Positions 1 to 6,559 of a stretch of 9,952 bases of DNA are shown piece by piece (positions within the stretch are counted from its first letter, which is position 1; each line of letters opens with the position of its first letter). The position numbers were made by a program, and so were the translations under genes. The DNA is taken from the NCBI GenBank assembly GCA_001829505.1, contig MIBK01000168.1:2048-11999 (forward strand), read 5' to 3'. The DNA comes from Spirochaetes bacterium RBG_16_67_19 (GTDB lineage: Bacteria > Spirochaetota > Spirochaetia > SZUA-6 > DRHE01). The notes beneath the pieces are model-generated. The model had not been told where the DNA came from and did not search any database. It saw nothing but the letters and a program-made list of their open reading frames with translations.

Positions 1-26
1 AGACTGGCGCGAGCAAACAGCCCCAT
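1..26 (-). CDS. possible start of a further gene, partial
   Basis: The stop codon of the acidic-protein gene (TGA, 28-26 on the minus strand) shares one base with an ATG at 26-24, giving the TGATG arrangement typical of translationally coupled genes. A run of G residues just upstream could act as a poor ribosome site. The reading frame is open to the window edge and would begin MGLFARAS. Eight residues are too few to name a product or to prove that the gene exists. If real, it is co-transcribed with the acidic protein. Confidence 0.35.
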
Positions 27-1615
27 CAAGCCCCCAGGCCGAGCTCCTCGAAGAGCCTCTTATACACTCCGAAGTACTCGGACTGCGCGAACTGCTTGAT
101 CTTGTCCTCGGGCAGCGCTTCCAGCAGCTGGTCGAGGTAGGACAGCACCGACTTCACGTCTTCACGCAGGTCTTCCGGCAGCTCCTCCGACGTGCCGGCG
201 GCCGCGGGCCGCGCGGCCGGGGAAGGCCCGGTGAGGTCGGCCAGGGGCTCCGCCGCGGCCTCTTCCCCGAGCTCCAGCTCGATGGGCTCGGCGGAAGCCT
301 CCATCGCGGGGGCGTCCTGCTCGTCGGTCAGGGACAGATCAGGCAGCTCTTCCACCAGCTCCAGGGATTCGGCGGCGGCAGGCTCCGCCTCGCCGACGCC
401 CTCCAGCTCCTGCGGTTCATCGGCGGGCTCCAGCGAGAGCTCTTCCAGCCCGAACACGTCCTCGGGGGGAGCCTCCTCCAGCCCGAGCTCTTCGGCTTTG
501 GGCAGGGGGGCTTCGGCGGGCTCCTCCAGCGCGAGCTCGGAGGCGCCGTTTTCCTCCAGCTCCTCCAGCTCCAGCTCCCCGGCTTCGGGCAGCTCGTCGG
601 CCAGGCCCCCCAGGTCCAGGTCGACCGCGGCGGGCTTTTCCTCCAGCTCGATCTGCACTTCTTCCGGCTCGGCGCTCAGGCTGCCGGGCTCCAGCAGTTC
701 CAGGTCCTCCGCGGTATCGCCGGGTTCCTCCAGCTCTTCCACGGCCTCCGGCAGGCCGGGCTCCTGGAGGTTTTCGGAGAAGTCTGGCTCCGAGAGCTCT
801 TCCACCTCTTCGGGAAGGGAGGCGGCCTGCAGGTCTTCCAGGGAGCCGGCTCCGGCCATCTCCTCGGTGATTTCCGCGGTGTTCAGGATGTTGTCCAGCT
901 CGTCCCCGGTCAGGGCAATGGAGTCGTCCTCCTCCTCGGAGAAGAAGCCCGGCGCGGCGCCCGCGTGGGCGCCCCCGGCCTCCGTCCCCCGACCGGCCAG
1001 CTCCTTCTTGAGATTCTGGATTTCCAGCTTGATCTGCTTGAGGTCCCGCTCGATCTTTTTGAATATCGCGTCGGAGGAAGCGGGGCCTGCGGCGCGCAGC
1101 TCCTGTTCGGCGGCCTCCTCCAGGCTGTCCAGCTCGGGGATGTTGTCCGACAGGGGTACTTCGATCTCGGATTCCTTGCCCGGTCCGGCGGACATCTCCT
1201 CCAGGTCCAGGTCCAGGTCGGCGACTTCCTCGTCCAGTTCCTCCCCGCCGGAGGCATCCAGCTCCTGCAGGTCCTTTTCCAGTCCTTCGAAATCGGCGGT
1301 TTCGCCGGCGGAGCGCAGCCCGACAGGGATGTCGGCCTGGGCGGCCAGGGTGGGCTCCTCCGCGTCGGCCTCCAACTCGCCCAGCAGCTGCTCTTCCTCG
1401 GCGGTCAACCGGGAGCCGGCCGCCGGACTCGCGTCCAGGATCGAGCCGCTTTCCAGGGTTTCCGGCTCGACCTTGATCCAGATGCCGTACTTCTCCAGGC
1501 CGGACTCCTCGTCGTTCCCGGATTCGCTGCGGATCTCCGCGCTGCTGAGCACGTCGTCCAGCTCGCTGGTAGAAAGGGCGATATCTTCGCGATCCGCAGG
1601 GTCGTTACTTCCCAT
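26..1615 (-). CDS. acidic Glu/Leu-rich protein with a duplicated motif, spirochaete-type hypothetical
   Basis: This 529-residue protein has no recognised enzyme domain. A short motif occurs twice: IALSTSELDDVLSSAEI (residues 12-28) and IALTGDELDNILNTAEI (233-249). YGIWIK follows the first copy (43-48). Residues 182-207 are a basic, heptad-like helix (IFKKIERDLKQIKLEIQNLKKEL), probably a coiled coil. Residues 255-460 are a low-complexity acidic spacer of Glu, Leu, Pro and Ala. The C-terminus (480-527) is a normal-complexity predicted amphipathic helical module with SVLSYLDQLLEALPEDKI and YKRLFEELG. There is no signal peptide or membrane segment, so it is probably cytoplasmic. The start is supported by AGGAG a few bases upstream. 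From memory, the motif pair and the C-terminal module resemble a conserved treponeme protein of unknown role. Ordered ends with a disordered acidic middle suggest a scaffold or adaptor, but this is inference. The long serine-rich frame on the opposite strand is its shadow. Confidence 0.85.
   Translation of the reverse strand: MGSNDPADREDIALSTSELDDVLSSAEIRSESGNDEESGLEKYGIWIKVEPETLESGSILDASPAAGSRLTAEEEQLLGELEADAEEPTLAAQADIPVGLRSAGETADFEGLEKDLQELDASGGEELDEEVADLDLDLEEMSAGPGKESEIEVPLSDNIPELDSLEEAAEQELRAAGPASSDAIFKKIERDLKQIKLEIQNLKKELAGRGTEAGGAHAGAAPGFFSEEEDDSIALTGDELDNILNTAEITEEMAGAGSLEDLQAASLPEEVEELSEPDFSENLQEPGLPEAVEELEEPGDTAEDLELLEPGSLSAEPEEVQIELEEKPAAVDLDLGGLADELPEAGELELEELEENGASELALEEPAEAPLPKAEELGLEEAPPEDVFGLEELSLEPADEPQELEGVGEAEPAAAESLELVEELPDLSLTDEQDAPAMEASAEPIELELGEEAAAEPLADLTGPSPAARPAAAGTSEELPEDLREDVKSVLSYLDQLLEALPEDKIKQFAQSEYFGVYKRLFEELGLGA
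869..919 (-). repeat. motif copy 2 of the acidic protein
   Basis: Codes for residues 233-249, IALTGDELDNILNTAEI, preceded by an acidic run (SEEEDDS) and followed by TEE. Eleven of seventeen positions are identical to copy 1 by my own alignment. The copy marks the boundary between the coiled-coil half and the acidic spacer. Confidence 0.7.
1532..1582 (-). repeat. motif copy 1 of the acidic protein
   Basis: Codes for residues 12-28, IALSTSELDDVLSSAEI. It aligns without gaps to copy 2, sharing IAL, ELD, L and AEI. It lies at the very N-terminus, just before the YGIWIK segment. Confidence 0.7.
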
Positions 1616-1619
1616 ATGA

Positions 1620-1626
1620 TTCTCCT
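1620..1626 (-). promoter_or_regulatory. ribosome binding site of the acidic-protein gene
   Basis: AGGAGAA on the minus strand, four bases before the ATG at 1615, is close to a full Shine-Dalgarno match. It fixes this start codon. Confidence 0.7.
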
Positions 1627-1685
1627 GGAAGAGGTTTAGCCATGATCCTTCATATTATCGGAAAACAGCCATCCCTATTAATCTA

Positions 1686-1715
1686 ATATTACCGCCAGCC
1701 CCCCGCTTTTTGCAA
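1686..1715 (-). promoter_or_regulatory. sigma70-type promoter for the acidic-protein gene
   Basis: On the minus strand, TTGCAA (1715-1710) and TAATAT (1691-1686) are separated by 18 bp. This predicts transcription starting near 1679 and a leader of about 64 nt before the ATG at 1615. A second, weaker pair lies closer to the gene: TTAATA (1681-1676) and GATAAT (1659-1654), 16 bp apart. The AT-rich patches stand out against the GC-rich surroundings. Confidence 0.5.
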
Positions 1716-1753
1716 GCGTTCCTCGCGATTCAAGCCTCCGCGCCAAACCGCCG

Positions 1754-1759
1754 TAAATT
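1754..1759 (+). promoter_or_regulatory. possible -10 element for the ftsB-like/tsaC pair
   Basis: TAAATT ends eight bases before the ATG at 1768. The best upstream partner is TTCAAG at 1729-1734, a poor match at 19 bp spacing. If used, transcription would start within a few bases of the start codon, giving an almost leaderless message. This fits the missing ribosome site, but the element is weak. Confidence 0.25.
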
Positions 1760-1767
1760 GTAATAGG

Positions 1768-2229
1768 ATGAAGGCCGCGCGCCTGGTGCTCCTGCTCTCG
1801 GTAGGTTTCCTGCTGCGCTCTCTGGCGCTGTTCCTGTGGGGGAACGGGGGCTTGGGCGACTACCGGAAGGTGGAGGCGGGACGTGCCCAGTTGAGCGCCA
1901 ACATCGAGGAGCTGAAGCGCATCAATTCCGGGCTGCGCCGGGAGGTGGAATCCCTGGGCTCAGACCCCGAGCGCGTGGCCCTGGAAGCCCGCCGGCTGGG
2001 CTATTTCCGTGAAGATCAGCGCGTGGTCCGCTTCCAGGGTCGCACCTCGCCTCCCGGCTCCTACACCCTGGGCGCCCTGGTCCGCGTGCGGGTCCCGCGG
2101 GAACGGCGCGACTGGCCCTGGAAGCTGGCGGGGATTTTCCTGCCGCTGGCCGCCTGCACCGTCTGGTCGTTCGCCCGTAAATCCCGTCAGGCGGGGCCGC
2201 AGCAGCTCAATGAAGATCGACGCCGCTGA
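1768..2229 (+). CDS. FtsB/DivIC-like septum formation initiator protein
   Basis: The product is a 153-residue membrane protein. The order matches the FtsB/DivIC family: a short N-terminus, a membrane helix (about residues 5-24), a coiled coil (about 33-62) and the typical conserved tail DPERVALEARRLGYFREDQ (66-84). FtsB/DivIC proteins pair with FtsL and link early divisome proteins to septal peptidoglycan synthesis. FtsB is usually about 100 residues. Here the chain continues to a second hydrophobic segment (about 117-136, with WPWKLAGIFLPLAACTVW) and a basic tail, so the C-terminus may return to the cytoplasm. No clear Shine-Dalgarno precedes the ATG; only AGG lies two bases away. The end overlaps the tsaC start by 20 bp, so the two genes are probably co-transcribed. 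Another small coiled-coil membrane protein cannot be excluded. Confidence 0.75.
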   Translation: MKAARLVLLLSVGFLLRSLALFLWGNGGLGDYRKVEAGRAQLSANIEELKRINSGLRREVESLGSDPERVALEARRLGYFREDQRVVRFQGRTSPPGSYTLGALVRVRVPRERRDWPWKLAGIFLPLAACTVWSFARKSRQAGPQQLNEDRRR

Positions 2230-2770
2230 GCCGGGGCTGGCCGAGCGTTTGGCGGACAGCCTTTCCGCCGGGGGGGTGGTGATCATGCCCTGCGACACCA
2301 TCTACGGCATCGTCGGGCCGGCTCCCGCCAGCCAGGACCGGATCCGCGAGCTGAAGGGACGCGGGGAGAAGTCCTTCCTGCAGTTGATCGCCGGCCCGCA
2401 CTGGCTGCCGCGCTTCGCGGTGCCGGCCGTGCCGGACCGGCTTTCCGGATACTGGCCGGGTCCGCTCACGCTGATCTTCCCGACAGGGCAGGGCAGCGTG
2501 GCCCTGCGCGTCCCGGCCGATCCGCGGCTGCGGCTGCTGCTGGAGAAGCTGGACCGCCCGCTTTATTCCACCAGCGTGAACCGCAGCGGCTATCCGGCCC
2601 TCTGGCGCATCGCCGACATCCTCGGGGAGTTCGAAACGGTAGTGGACCTGGTGGTGGACGCCGGGGACCTGCCCGGCCGCCTGCCTTCCACGATCGTGGA
2701 CCTGAGCCAGCGCCCCTTCCGGGTGCTGCGCCAGGGGGCCTTGTCGATCCCGCCGGAAGCCCTACGATAG
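2210..2770 (+). CDS. tsaC: threonylcarbamoyl-AMP synthase, TsaC/YrdC type
   Basis: This is a 186-residue single-domain YrdC-family protein. TsaC-type enzymes make threonylcarbamoyl-AMP from threonine, bicarbonate and ATP for the t6A37 modification of tRNAs that read ANN codons, in the cytoplasm. Visible landmarks are DTIYGI (29-34), KGR followed by EK (49-54, the basic KxR nucleotide-binding motif), the central YWPGPLTLIF (81-90), SVN in TSVNRSG (the SxN motif, 122-124), PSTIVDL (159-165) and the closing RQGA. The length matches short TsaC proteins, without the extra Sua5 domain. The ATG at 2210 is chosen because homology begins there; the same frame stays open upstream only as a shadow of the ftsB-like gene. 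A YciO-type protein of the same fold is the main alternative, and the KxR/SxN pair favours TsaC. Confidence 0.88.
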   Translation: MKIDAAEPGLAERLADSLSAGGVVIMPCDTIYGIVGPAPASQDRIRELKGRGEKSFLQLIAGPHWLPRFAVPAVPDRLSGYWPGPLTLIFPTGQGSVALRVPADPRLRLLLEKLDRPLYSTSVNRSGYPALWRIADILGEFETVVDLVVDAGDLPGRLPSTIVDLSQRPFRVLRQGALSIPPEALR

Positions 2771-2788
2771 TCCCTGCGCCTCGGGGAT

Positions 2789-5134
2789 CTACCGGGCGAA
2801 AACCTTCTCCAGCACCTGTTCCATGCGCTCCACCGCCTGGAAGCGGATGCCCTTCTTCACGTTTTCGGGTATCTCGGAAAGGTCCTTCTGGTTCTGGGCC
2901 GGGAAGATCACCTCGCGGATCTTGTTGCGCTTGGCCGCGATCACCTTCTCCTTCAGGCCGCCGATGGGCAGCACCTGCCCCACCAGGGAGAGCTCCCCGG
3001 TCATGGCCAGGTTGCTCTTCAGGCGGCGTCCGGTGGCCAGTGAAAGAAGGCAGGAAGCCATGGTGATCCCGGCGGACGGGCCGTCCTTGGGGGTGGCCCC
3101 GGCGGGCACGTGCAGGTGGATCTGGTTTTCCTCGAAGAACTCCTTGCCCACCCCGAAGCCGTCGGCCGCGTGCCGCACCCAGGTGTAGGCGATCTTGGCC
3201 GACTCCTTCATCACGTCGCCCAACTGCCCGGTCAGGCTGAAGCCCTCCTTGCCCGGGTTGGCCACGGCCTCGATGGTCAGCATGGCGCCGCCCAGGGGGG
3301 TCCAGGCCAGGCCCACGGCCATGCCGGGCTGGTCGATGGCCTTCAGGCCCTCGTCCTGGAACAAGGGCTTGCCCAGGTACTTCTCCAGCATTTCGGCGCC
3401 GATCGACCTGGGCGTCTTGCCCCCGCCCAGCAGGTGTTCGCGGGCCAGCTTGCGGTGGATCCTGTCCAGGGCCTTCTCGAAGTTGCGCAGTCCCGCCTCC
3501 CGGGCGTAGCCCTCGGCGATGGCCAGCAGGGCCTCCCGGTCGTAGCCCACCGAGCCCTTGGCCAGGCCGCTGGCCGCCAGGCTCTTGGGGATCAGGTAGC
3601 GCCGGGCGATGGCCACCTTCTCATCGTTGATGTACCCCGACAGGCGGATCACCTCCATGCGGTCCAGCAGCGGGGCGGGGATGGTGTCCAGGGTGTTGGC
3701 CGTGGTGATGAACAGGATGTCCCCGATGTCGAAAGGCAGGTCCAGGTAGTGGTCGCGGAAGGCCACGTTCTGCTCGGGATCCAGCACCTCCAGCAGCGCC
3801 GAAGAGGGGTCGCCCTGGTAGGACACCCCGAGCTTGTCGATCTCGTCGATCATGAACACGGGGTCCTTGACCTTGACGATCTTCAGTCCCTGGATGATCT
3901 TGCCGGGCATGGCCCCCACGTAGGTCCGGCGGTGACCCTTGATCTCGGCCTCGTCCCGCATCCCGCCAACCGAGAAGCGGAAGAACTTCTTGCCCAGGGC
4001 GCGGGCGATGGACTTGCCCACCGAGGTCTTGCCGACTCCCGGCGGACCGACCAGACAGACGATGGAGCCCTTGGAGTCCTTCTTCAGCTTGCGCACGGCC
4101 AGGTACTCCAGTATCCGCTCCTTGACGTCCGCGAGGCCGTAATGGTCCTCGTCCAGGATTTTCCGGGCCTTGTCCAGCTCCACCTCCTGCGCGGGGGAGT
4201 CGCCCCATGGCAGGCTGACGATGGTCTCCAGGTAGTTGCGGGTGACGATGAACTCGGCGGAGCTGGGCTCCATCAGGGAGAACTTCTCCAGCTCCTGCTC
4301 CACCGGTTCGCGCACCTCCGGGTCCAGGGGGAGCTTTTCGATGGCCTCCTTGAAGCGCTGGTACTCGCTGGACTTGGCGTCCACCGCCATGCCCAACTCG
4401 TTCTTGATCGATTTCAGCTGCTCCTTCAGGAAGTACTCCCGCTGGCTCTTGGAGATCTTCTCGTTGATCTGCTGCATGATCTTCTGCTGCAGCTGCATCA
4501 GCTCCTGCTCGCGCCGGATGAAGACCATGACCTTCATCATGCGCTCGTGCACGTCCAGGGTTTCCAGGATCTTCTGCTGCTCGGCCCGGTCAATGTTCAG
4601 GATCGAGGTGATGAAGTCGGCGATCTTGCCCGGATGGTCGATGTTGACCATGTTCAGGCGCATCTGCTCGGAGAACAGCGGGTTGTTTTCCGATATCTTC
4701 TTCATCTCCCCGATCAGGGAGCGGGTCAGGGCGCGCACCTCGTCGTTCTCGAAGTTGACGTCCTCCAGGTACTCCGCGGCCACCGTGATCGGGTTCTCGC
4801 GGGCCATGACCTTCTTGATCCGGAAGCGCTTCAGGGTGGAGATGAACAGGTTGAGGCCTCCGTCGGGCAGGTTGACCTTGCGCACGATCTTGGCCGCCGT
4901 GCCCACCTTGCGCAGCTGCTCCGCGGTGGGGCTCTCCATCTCCGGGCTTTCGGTGAGCACCAGCCCGATGAAGCCGTGCTCGGAGAGGGACTGCTCGACC
5001 ACCTGCACGTCCGCCGCGGAGGCGACCATCAGCGGGGTGAAAATGCCCGGGAAGATGGGGCTGCCCTGCAGCGGCAGGACGTGCAGCTTGAGCGGCAGGA
5101 CCTGGCTGGCTGGAATTATTTGTGTATCGTCCAT
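2789..5134 (-). CDS. lon: ATP-dependent protease Lon
   Basis: This 781-residue protein has the full bacterial LonA architecture. Residues 15-210 are the substrate-binding LON domain (LHVLPLQGSPIFPG near the start). A helical region follows (about 210-350, with REYFLKEQLKSIKNELG at 232-248). The AAA+ module has Walker A GPPGVGKT (363-370), Walker B VFMIDEID (426-433) and a sensor-region TTAN (477-480). The C-terminal protease domain has a Ser-Lys dyad: Ser687 in PKDGPSAG and Lys730 in GGLKEK. Lon is a cytoplasmic homo-oligomer that unfolds and degrades damaged and some regulatory proteins. All key residues are present and the length is normal (E. coli Lon is 784). The gene is convergent with tsaC across 18 bp and divergent from recO. 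No Shine-Dalgarno precedes the ATG, and the promoter lies almost directly against it. Confidence 0.98.
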   Translation of the reverse strand: MDDTQIIPASQVLPLKLHVLPLQGSPIFPGIFTPLMVASAADVQVVEQSLSEHGFIGLVLTESPEMESPTAEQLRKVGTAAKIVRKVNLPDGGLNLFISTLKRFRIKKVMARENPITVAAEYLEDVNFENDEVRALTRSLIGEMKKISENNPLFSEQMRLNMVNIDHPGKIADFITSILNIDRAEQQKILETLDVHERMMKVMVFIRREQELMQLQQKIMQQINEKISKSQREYFLKEQLKSIKNELGMAVDAKSSEYQRFKEAIEKLPLDPEVREPVEQELEKFSLMEPSSAEFIVTRNYLETIVSLPWGDSPAQEVELDKARKILDEDHYGLADVKERILEYLAVRKLKKDSKGSIVCLVGPPGVGKTSVGKSIARALGKKFFRFSVGGMRDEAEIKGHRRTYVGAMPGKIIQGLKIVKVKDPVFMIDEIDKLGVSYQGDPSSALLEVLDPEQNVAFRDHYLDLPFDIGDILFITTANTLDTIPAPLLDRMEVIRLSGYINDEKVAIARRYLIPKSLAASGLAKGSVGYDREALLAIAEGYAREAGLRNFEKALDRIHRKLAREHLLGGGKTPRSIGAEMLEKYLGKPLFQDEGLKAIDQPGMAVGLAWTPLGGAMLTIEAVANPGKEGFSLTGQLGDVMKESAKIAYTWVRHAADGFGVGKEFFEENQIHLHVPAGATPKDGPSAGITMASCLLSLATGRRLKSNLAMTGELSLVGQVLPIGGLKEKVIAAKRNKIREVIFPAQNQKDLSEIPENVKKGIRFQAVERMEQVLEKVFAR

Positions 5135-5142
5135 CGAGGAAC

Positions 5143-5171
5143 AAAATAGTGAGCGACCCGGCCGGAGTCAA
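5143..5171 (-). promoter_or_regulatory. strong sigma70-type promoter of lon
   Basis: On the minus strand, TTGACT (5171-5166) and TATTTT (5148-5143) are exactly 17 bp apart, the best promoter in the window. Transcription should start near 5136-5137, only one to three bases before the lon ATG at 5134. I see no heat-shock CIRCE element (TTAGCACTC inverted repeat) around it. Confidence 0.6.
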
Positions 5172-5202
5172 GCAAACCCGCCTCCTCCTCCTGCGGCTCC
5201 CC

Positions 5203-5231
5203 TTGCCCCCTGAGGGCTTTCTCAATACTAT
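5203..5231 (+). promoter_or_regulatory. sigma70-type promoter of the recO-thpR-phosphorylase-recJ operon
   Basis: TTGCCC (5203-5208) and TACTAT (5226-5231) are 17 bp apart. The start would fall near 5238, leaving about 12 nt before the recO ATG. It is divergent from the lon promoter; the two -35 boxes are about 30 bp apart in a region of 115 bp between the start codons. Confidence 0.45.
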
Positions 5232-5232
5232 G

Positions 5233-5246
5233 GAGTCTCTGGACTC
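5233..5246. promoter_or_regulatory. small dyad at the predicted recO transcription start
   Basis: GAGTC (5233-5237) and GACTC (5242-5246) form a perfect 5-bp inverted repeat around TCTG. It overlaps the predicted start point, a usual place for an operator. It is short enough to be chance. Confidence 0.2.
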
Positions 5247-5249
5247 AGC

Positions 5250-6008
5250 ATGCAGCGAAGCTCGAACACTCCCGCCATCGTGCTGCGCAAGGCCCGGGTG
5301 GGGGAAATCCACAAGGCCCTGACCCTGCTCACCCCCGCGCGGGGCCTATTATCCGTAATGGCCTACGGGGCGCTGAAGTTCGGCAGCCGCCTGGCCACCG
5401 CTTCGGAGCCCTTCCACCTGCTCAAGGCCTACCTCTACCACGACCCGGTCAAGGACCAGTACAAGCTCACCGATGTGGAGAGCCTCCAGGCGCACGACGA
5501 GCTGCGCCGCAGCGTGGCCAAATTCTACACCGCCTCCCTGTGGGCCGAAACCTGCCTGAGGTCCTACGGCGGCGGGCAGGAGAGCTCCTCCCTGTTCGAC
5601 CTGCTGGCCGGGTCCCTGAGCCTTCTGGACCGCCTGCCGGCGGGCAGGGAGCCGGCCTTGAGCCTGCAGTTCCTGGCCCGCTTCCTGATCGTATCCGGGC
5701 ACCGCCTGGACCTGGAGCAATGCGGACGCTGTGGCCTGGGCTTCGAGCCGCTGGGGACGGTGTTCGTGACGCGTGAAGAGGGGTCGCTGGTGTGCGCCTC
5801 CTGCCGGGGGGACGGGGCGGTGTTGAGCCTTCCGCCCGGGGCCCGGCGATACCTGGCCGCCACCCTGGAGATGCCTCTGGCCCAGGCCTCCGCCGTCGGC
5901 CTGGAGCAGGCTTCCCTCGCCGCCCTGCGCGCCGCCCTGTACCTGCTCGTGCAGTCCAGCCTGGAGGCGCCGCTCAAGACCCTGGACTGCGCCGCGGGGT
6001 TCCTGTGA
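5250..6008 (+). CDS. recO: DNA repair protein RecO
   Basis: This 252-residue protein matches RecO in length and layout. Residues 8-75 are the OB-fold start (AIVLRKARVGEIHKALTLLTP, then GLLSVMAYGALK). The helical domain carries a four-cysteine zinc site: C158 and C161 (CGRC), then C182 and C185 (CASC), a knuckle found in many but not all RecO proteins. RecO binds single-stranded DNA and SSB, anneals complementary strands and, with RecR, loads RecA at gaps and processed breaks. The ATG at 5250 fits where family homology begins, although upstream only GGAG (14 bases away) and GGA (6-8 bases away) resemble a ribosome site. It is the first gene of a four-gene run, and its stop overlaps the thpR start by four bases. 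Its partner recJ lies last in the run. Confidence 0.93.
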   Translation: MQRSSNTPAIVLRKARVGEIHKALTLLTPARGLLSVMAYGALKFGSRLATASEPFHLLKAYLYHDPVKDQYKLTDVESLQAHDELRRSVAKFYTASLWAETCLRSYGGGQESSSLFDLLAGSLSLLDRLPAGREPALSLQFLARFLIVSGHRLDLEQCGRCGLGFEPLGTVFVTREEGSLVCASCRGDGAVLSLPPGARRYLAATLEMPLAQASAVGLEQASLAALRAALYLLVQSSLEAPLKTLDCAAGFL

Positions 6009-6550
6009 GGCTGTTCCTGGCCATCCCCCTCCCGGAGCCGACGCTGGCCCGGCTGCGCACGGCTATCGCCGGGCTTCACGGCCGGGACCTGAAGGTGGTG
6101 CGCCCGGAAGGCCTGCACCTGACCCTGGTGTTCCTGGGGGAGCGGGATGAGGCGGAGGCGGGCAGGATCGCGGCGCTGCTGGAGGCACCGCAGCTTGCCG
6201 TGCCCCGCATCGCCGCATCTCTCGGGGGCTTCGGGCAGTTTCCGCCAAAAGGCTCTCCGAAGGTGATTTACACCCCCGTTCGGGAGGGCGCCCGGGAAAT
6301 CGTTGCGCTGCAGCAGGCCCTGGTGGGGGTGCTGCAGCGCGGAGGGGTGCGTCTGGAGGAGGAGGGCCGGGCTTTCACGCCGCATCTGACCCTGGCCCGC
6401 AGGGGCGGAGGGCCGCCGGACCTCAATGGGCTGGAGGACCTCCTGGACTTCGAGGTGCCCTTCGCGGCCGATCACCTGGTGCTCTTCCAATCGTTTCTGA
6501 AGCCCGCGGGGGCCGAGTACCGGGCCTTGAAGAGCGTGACGCTGGAATAG
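6005..6550 (+). CDS. thpR: RNA 2',3'-cyclic phosphodiesterase ThpR (2H family)
   Basis: The product is 181 residues, typical for this family. Both diagnostic HxT motifs are present: HLTL at 38-41 (H38, T40) and HLTL at 127-130 (H127, T129). The N-terminal RLFLAIPLPE (2-11) is also characteristic. 2H enzymes of this group hydrolyse RNA 2',3'-cyclic phosphates to 2'-phosphates and can reversibly join 2'-5' RNA ends in vitro, hence the old name LigT; the natural role in bacteria is unclear. The start is a GTG at 6005 forming a GTGA overlap with the recO stop. It is chosen because family homology begins immediately there, while the open frame upstream is a shadow of recO. Translational coupling to recO is likely. 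Confidence 0.92.
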   Translation: MRLFLAIPLPEPTLARLRTAIAGLHGRDLKVVRPEGLHLTLVFLGERDEAEAGRIAALLEAPQLAVPRIAASLGGFGQFPPKGSPKVIYTPVREGAREIVALQQALVGVLQRGGVRLEEEGRAFTPHLTLARRGGGPPDLNGLEDLLDFEVPFAADHLVLFQSFLKPAGAEYRALKSVTLE

Positions 6551-6555
6551 GGGAG
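6550..6555 (+). promoter_or_regulatory. ribosome binding site of the phosphorylase gene
   Basis: GGGGAG begins on the last base of the thpR stop codon and ends four bases before the ATG at 6560. It supports that start and close coupling of the two genes. Confidence 0.6.
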
Positions 6556-6559
6556 ACGC

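Noticed and set aside
255..860. DNA-level tandem repeat in the acidic spacer (recurring CTCCAGCTC-like units)
   Set aside because: The units recur irregularly with varying length and divergence. This is explained by biased Glu/Leu/Pro composition rather than a true tandem array or CRISPR.
192..1619. Open frame of 475 residues on the plus strand, extremely serine-rich
   Set aside because: It is the antisense of the Glu/Leu codons of the acidic protein (GAG and CTC/CTG read backwards give Ser and Gln codons). It has no ribosome site and no domain, while the minus-strand gene has a promoter, a ribosome site and recognisable motifs.
2009..2209. Upstream extension of the tsaC frame to an ATG at 2009
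   Set aside because: This part lies inside the ftsB-like gene in another frame and encodes Pro/Arg/Trp-rich shadow sequence. YrdC-family homology starts at the ATG at 2210.
2771..2788. Possible bidirectional terminator between tsaC and lon
   Set aside because: TCCC and GGGGA could pair over an 8-base loop, but the stem is only four or five pairs and neither strand has a T-tract. Too weak to call.
3110..5149. Open frame of 679 residues on the plus strand opposite lon
   Set aside because: Lon on the minus strand is unmistakable. Long antisense frames are expected opposite GC-rich genes with G/C in third codon positions. The product is a His/Gln/Leu-rich sequence with no domain.
5792..6004. 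Upstream extension of the thpR frame
   Set aside because: It overlaps the C-terminal part of recO and is Arg/Pro/Gly-rich. The family N-terminus RLFLAIPLPE begins right at the GTG at 6005.
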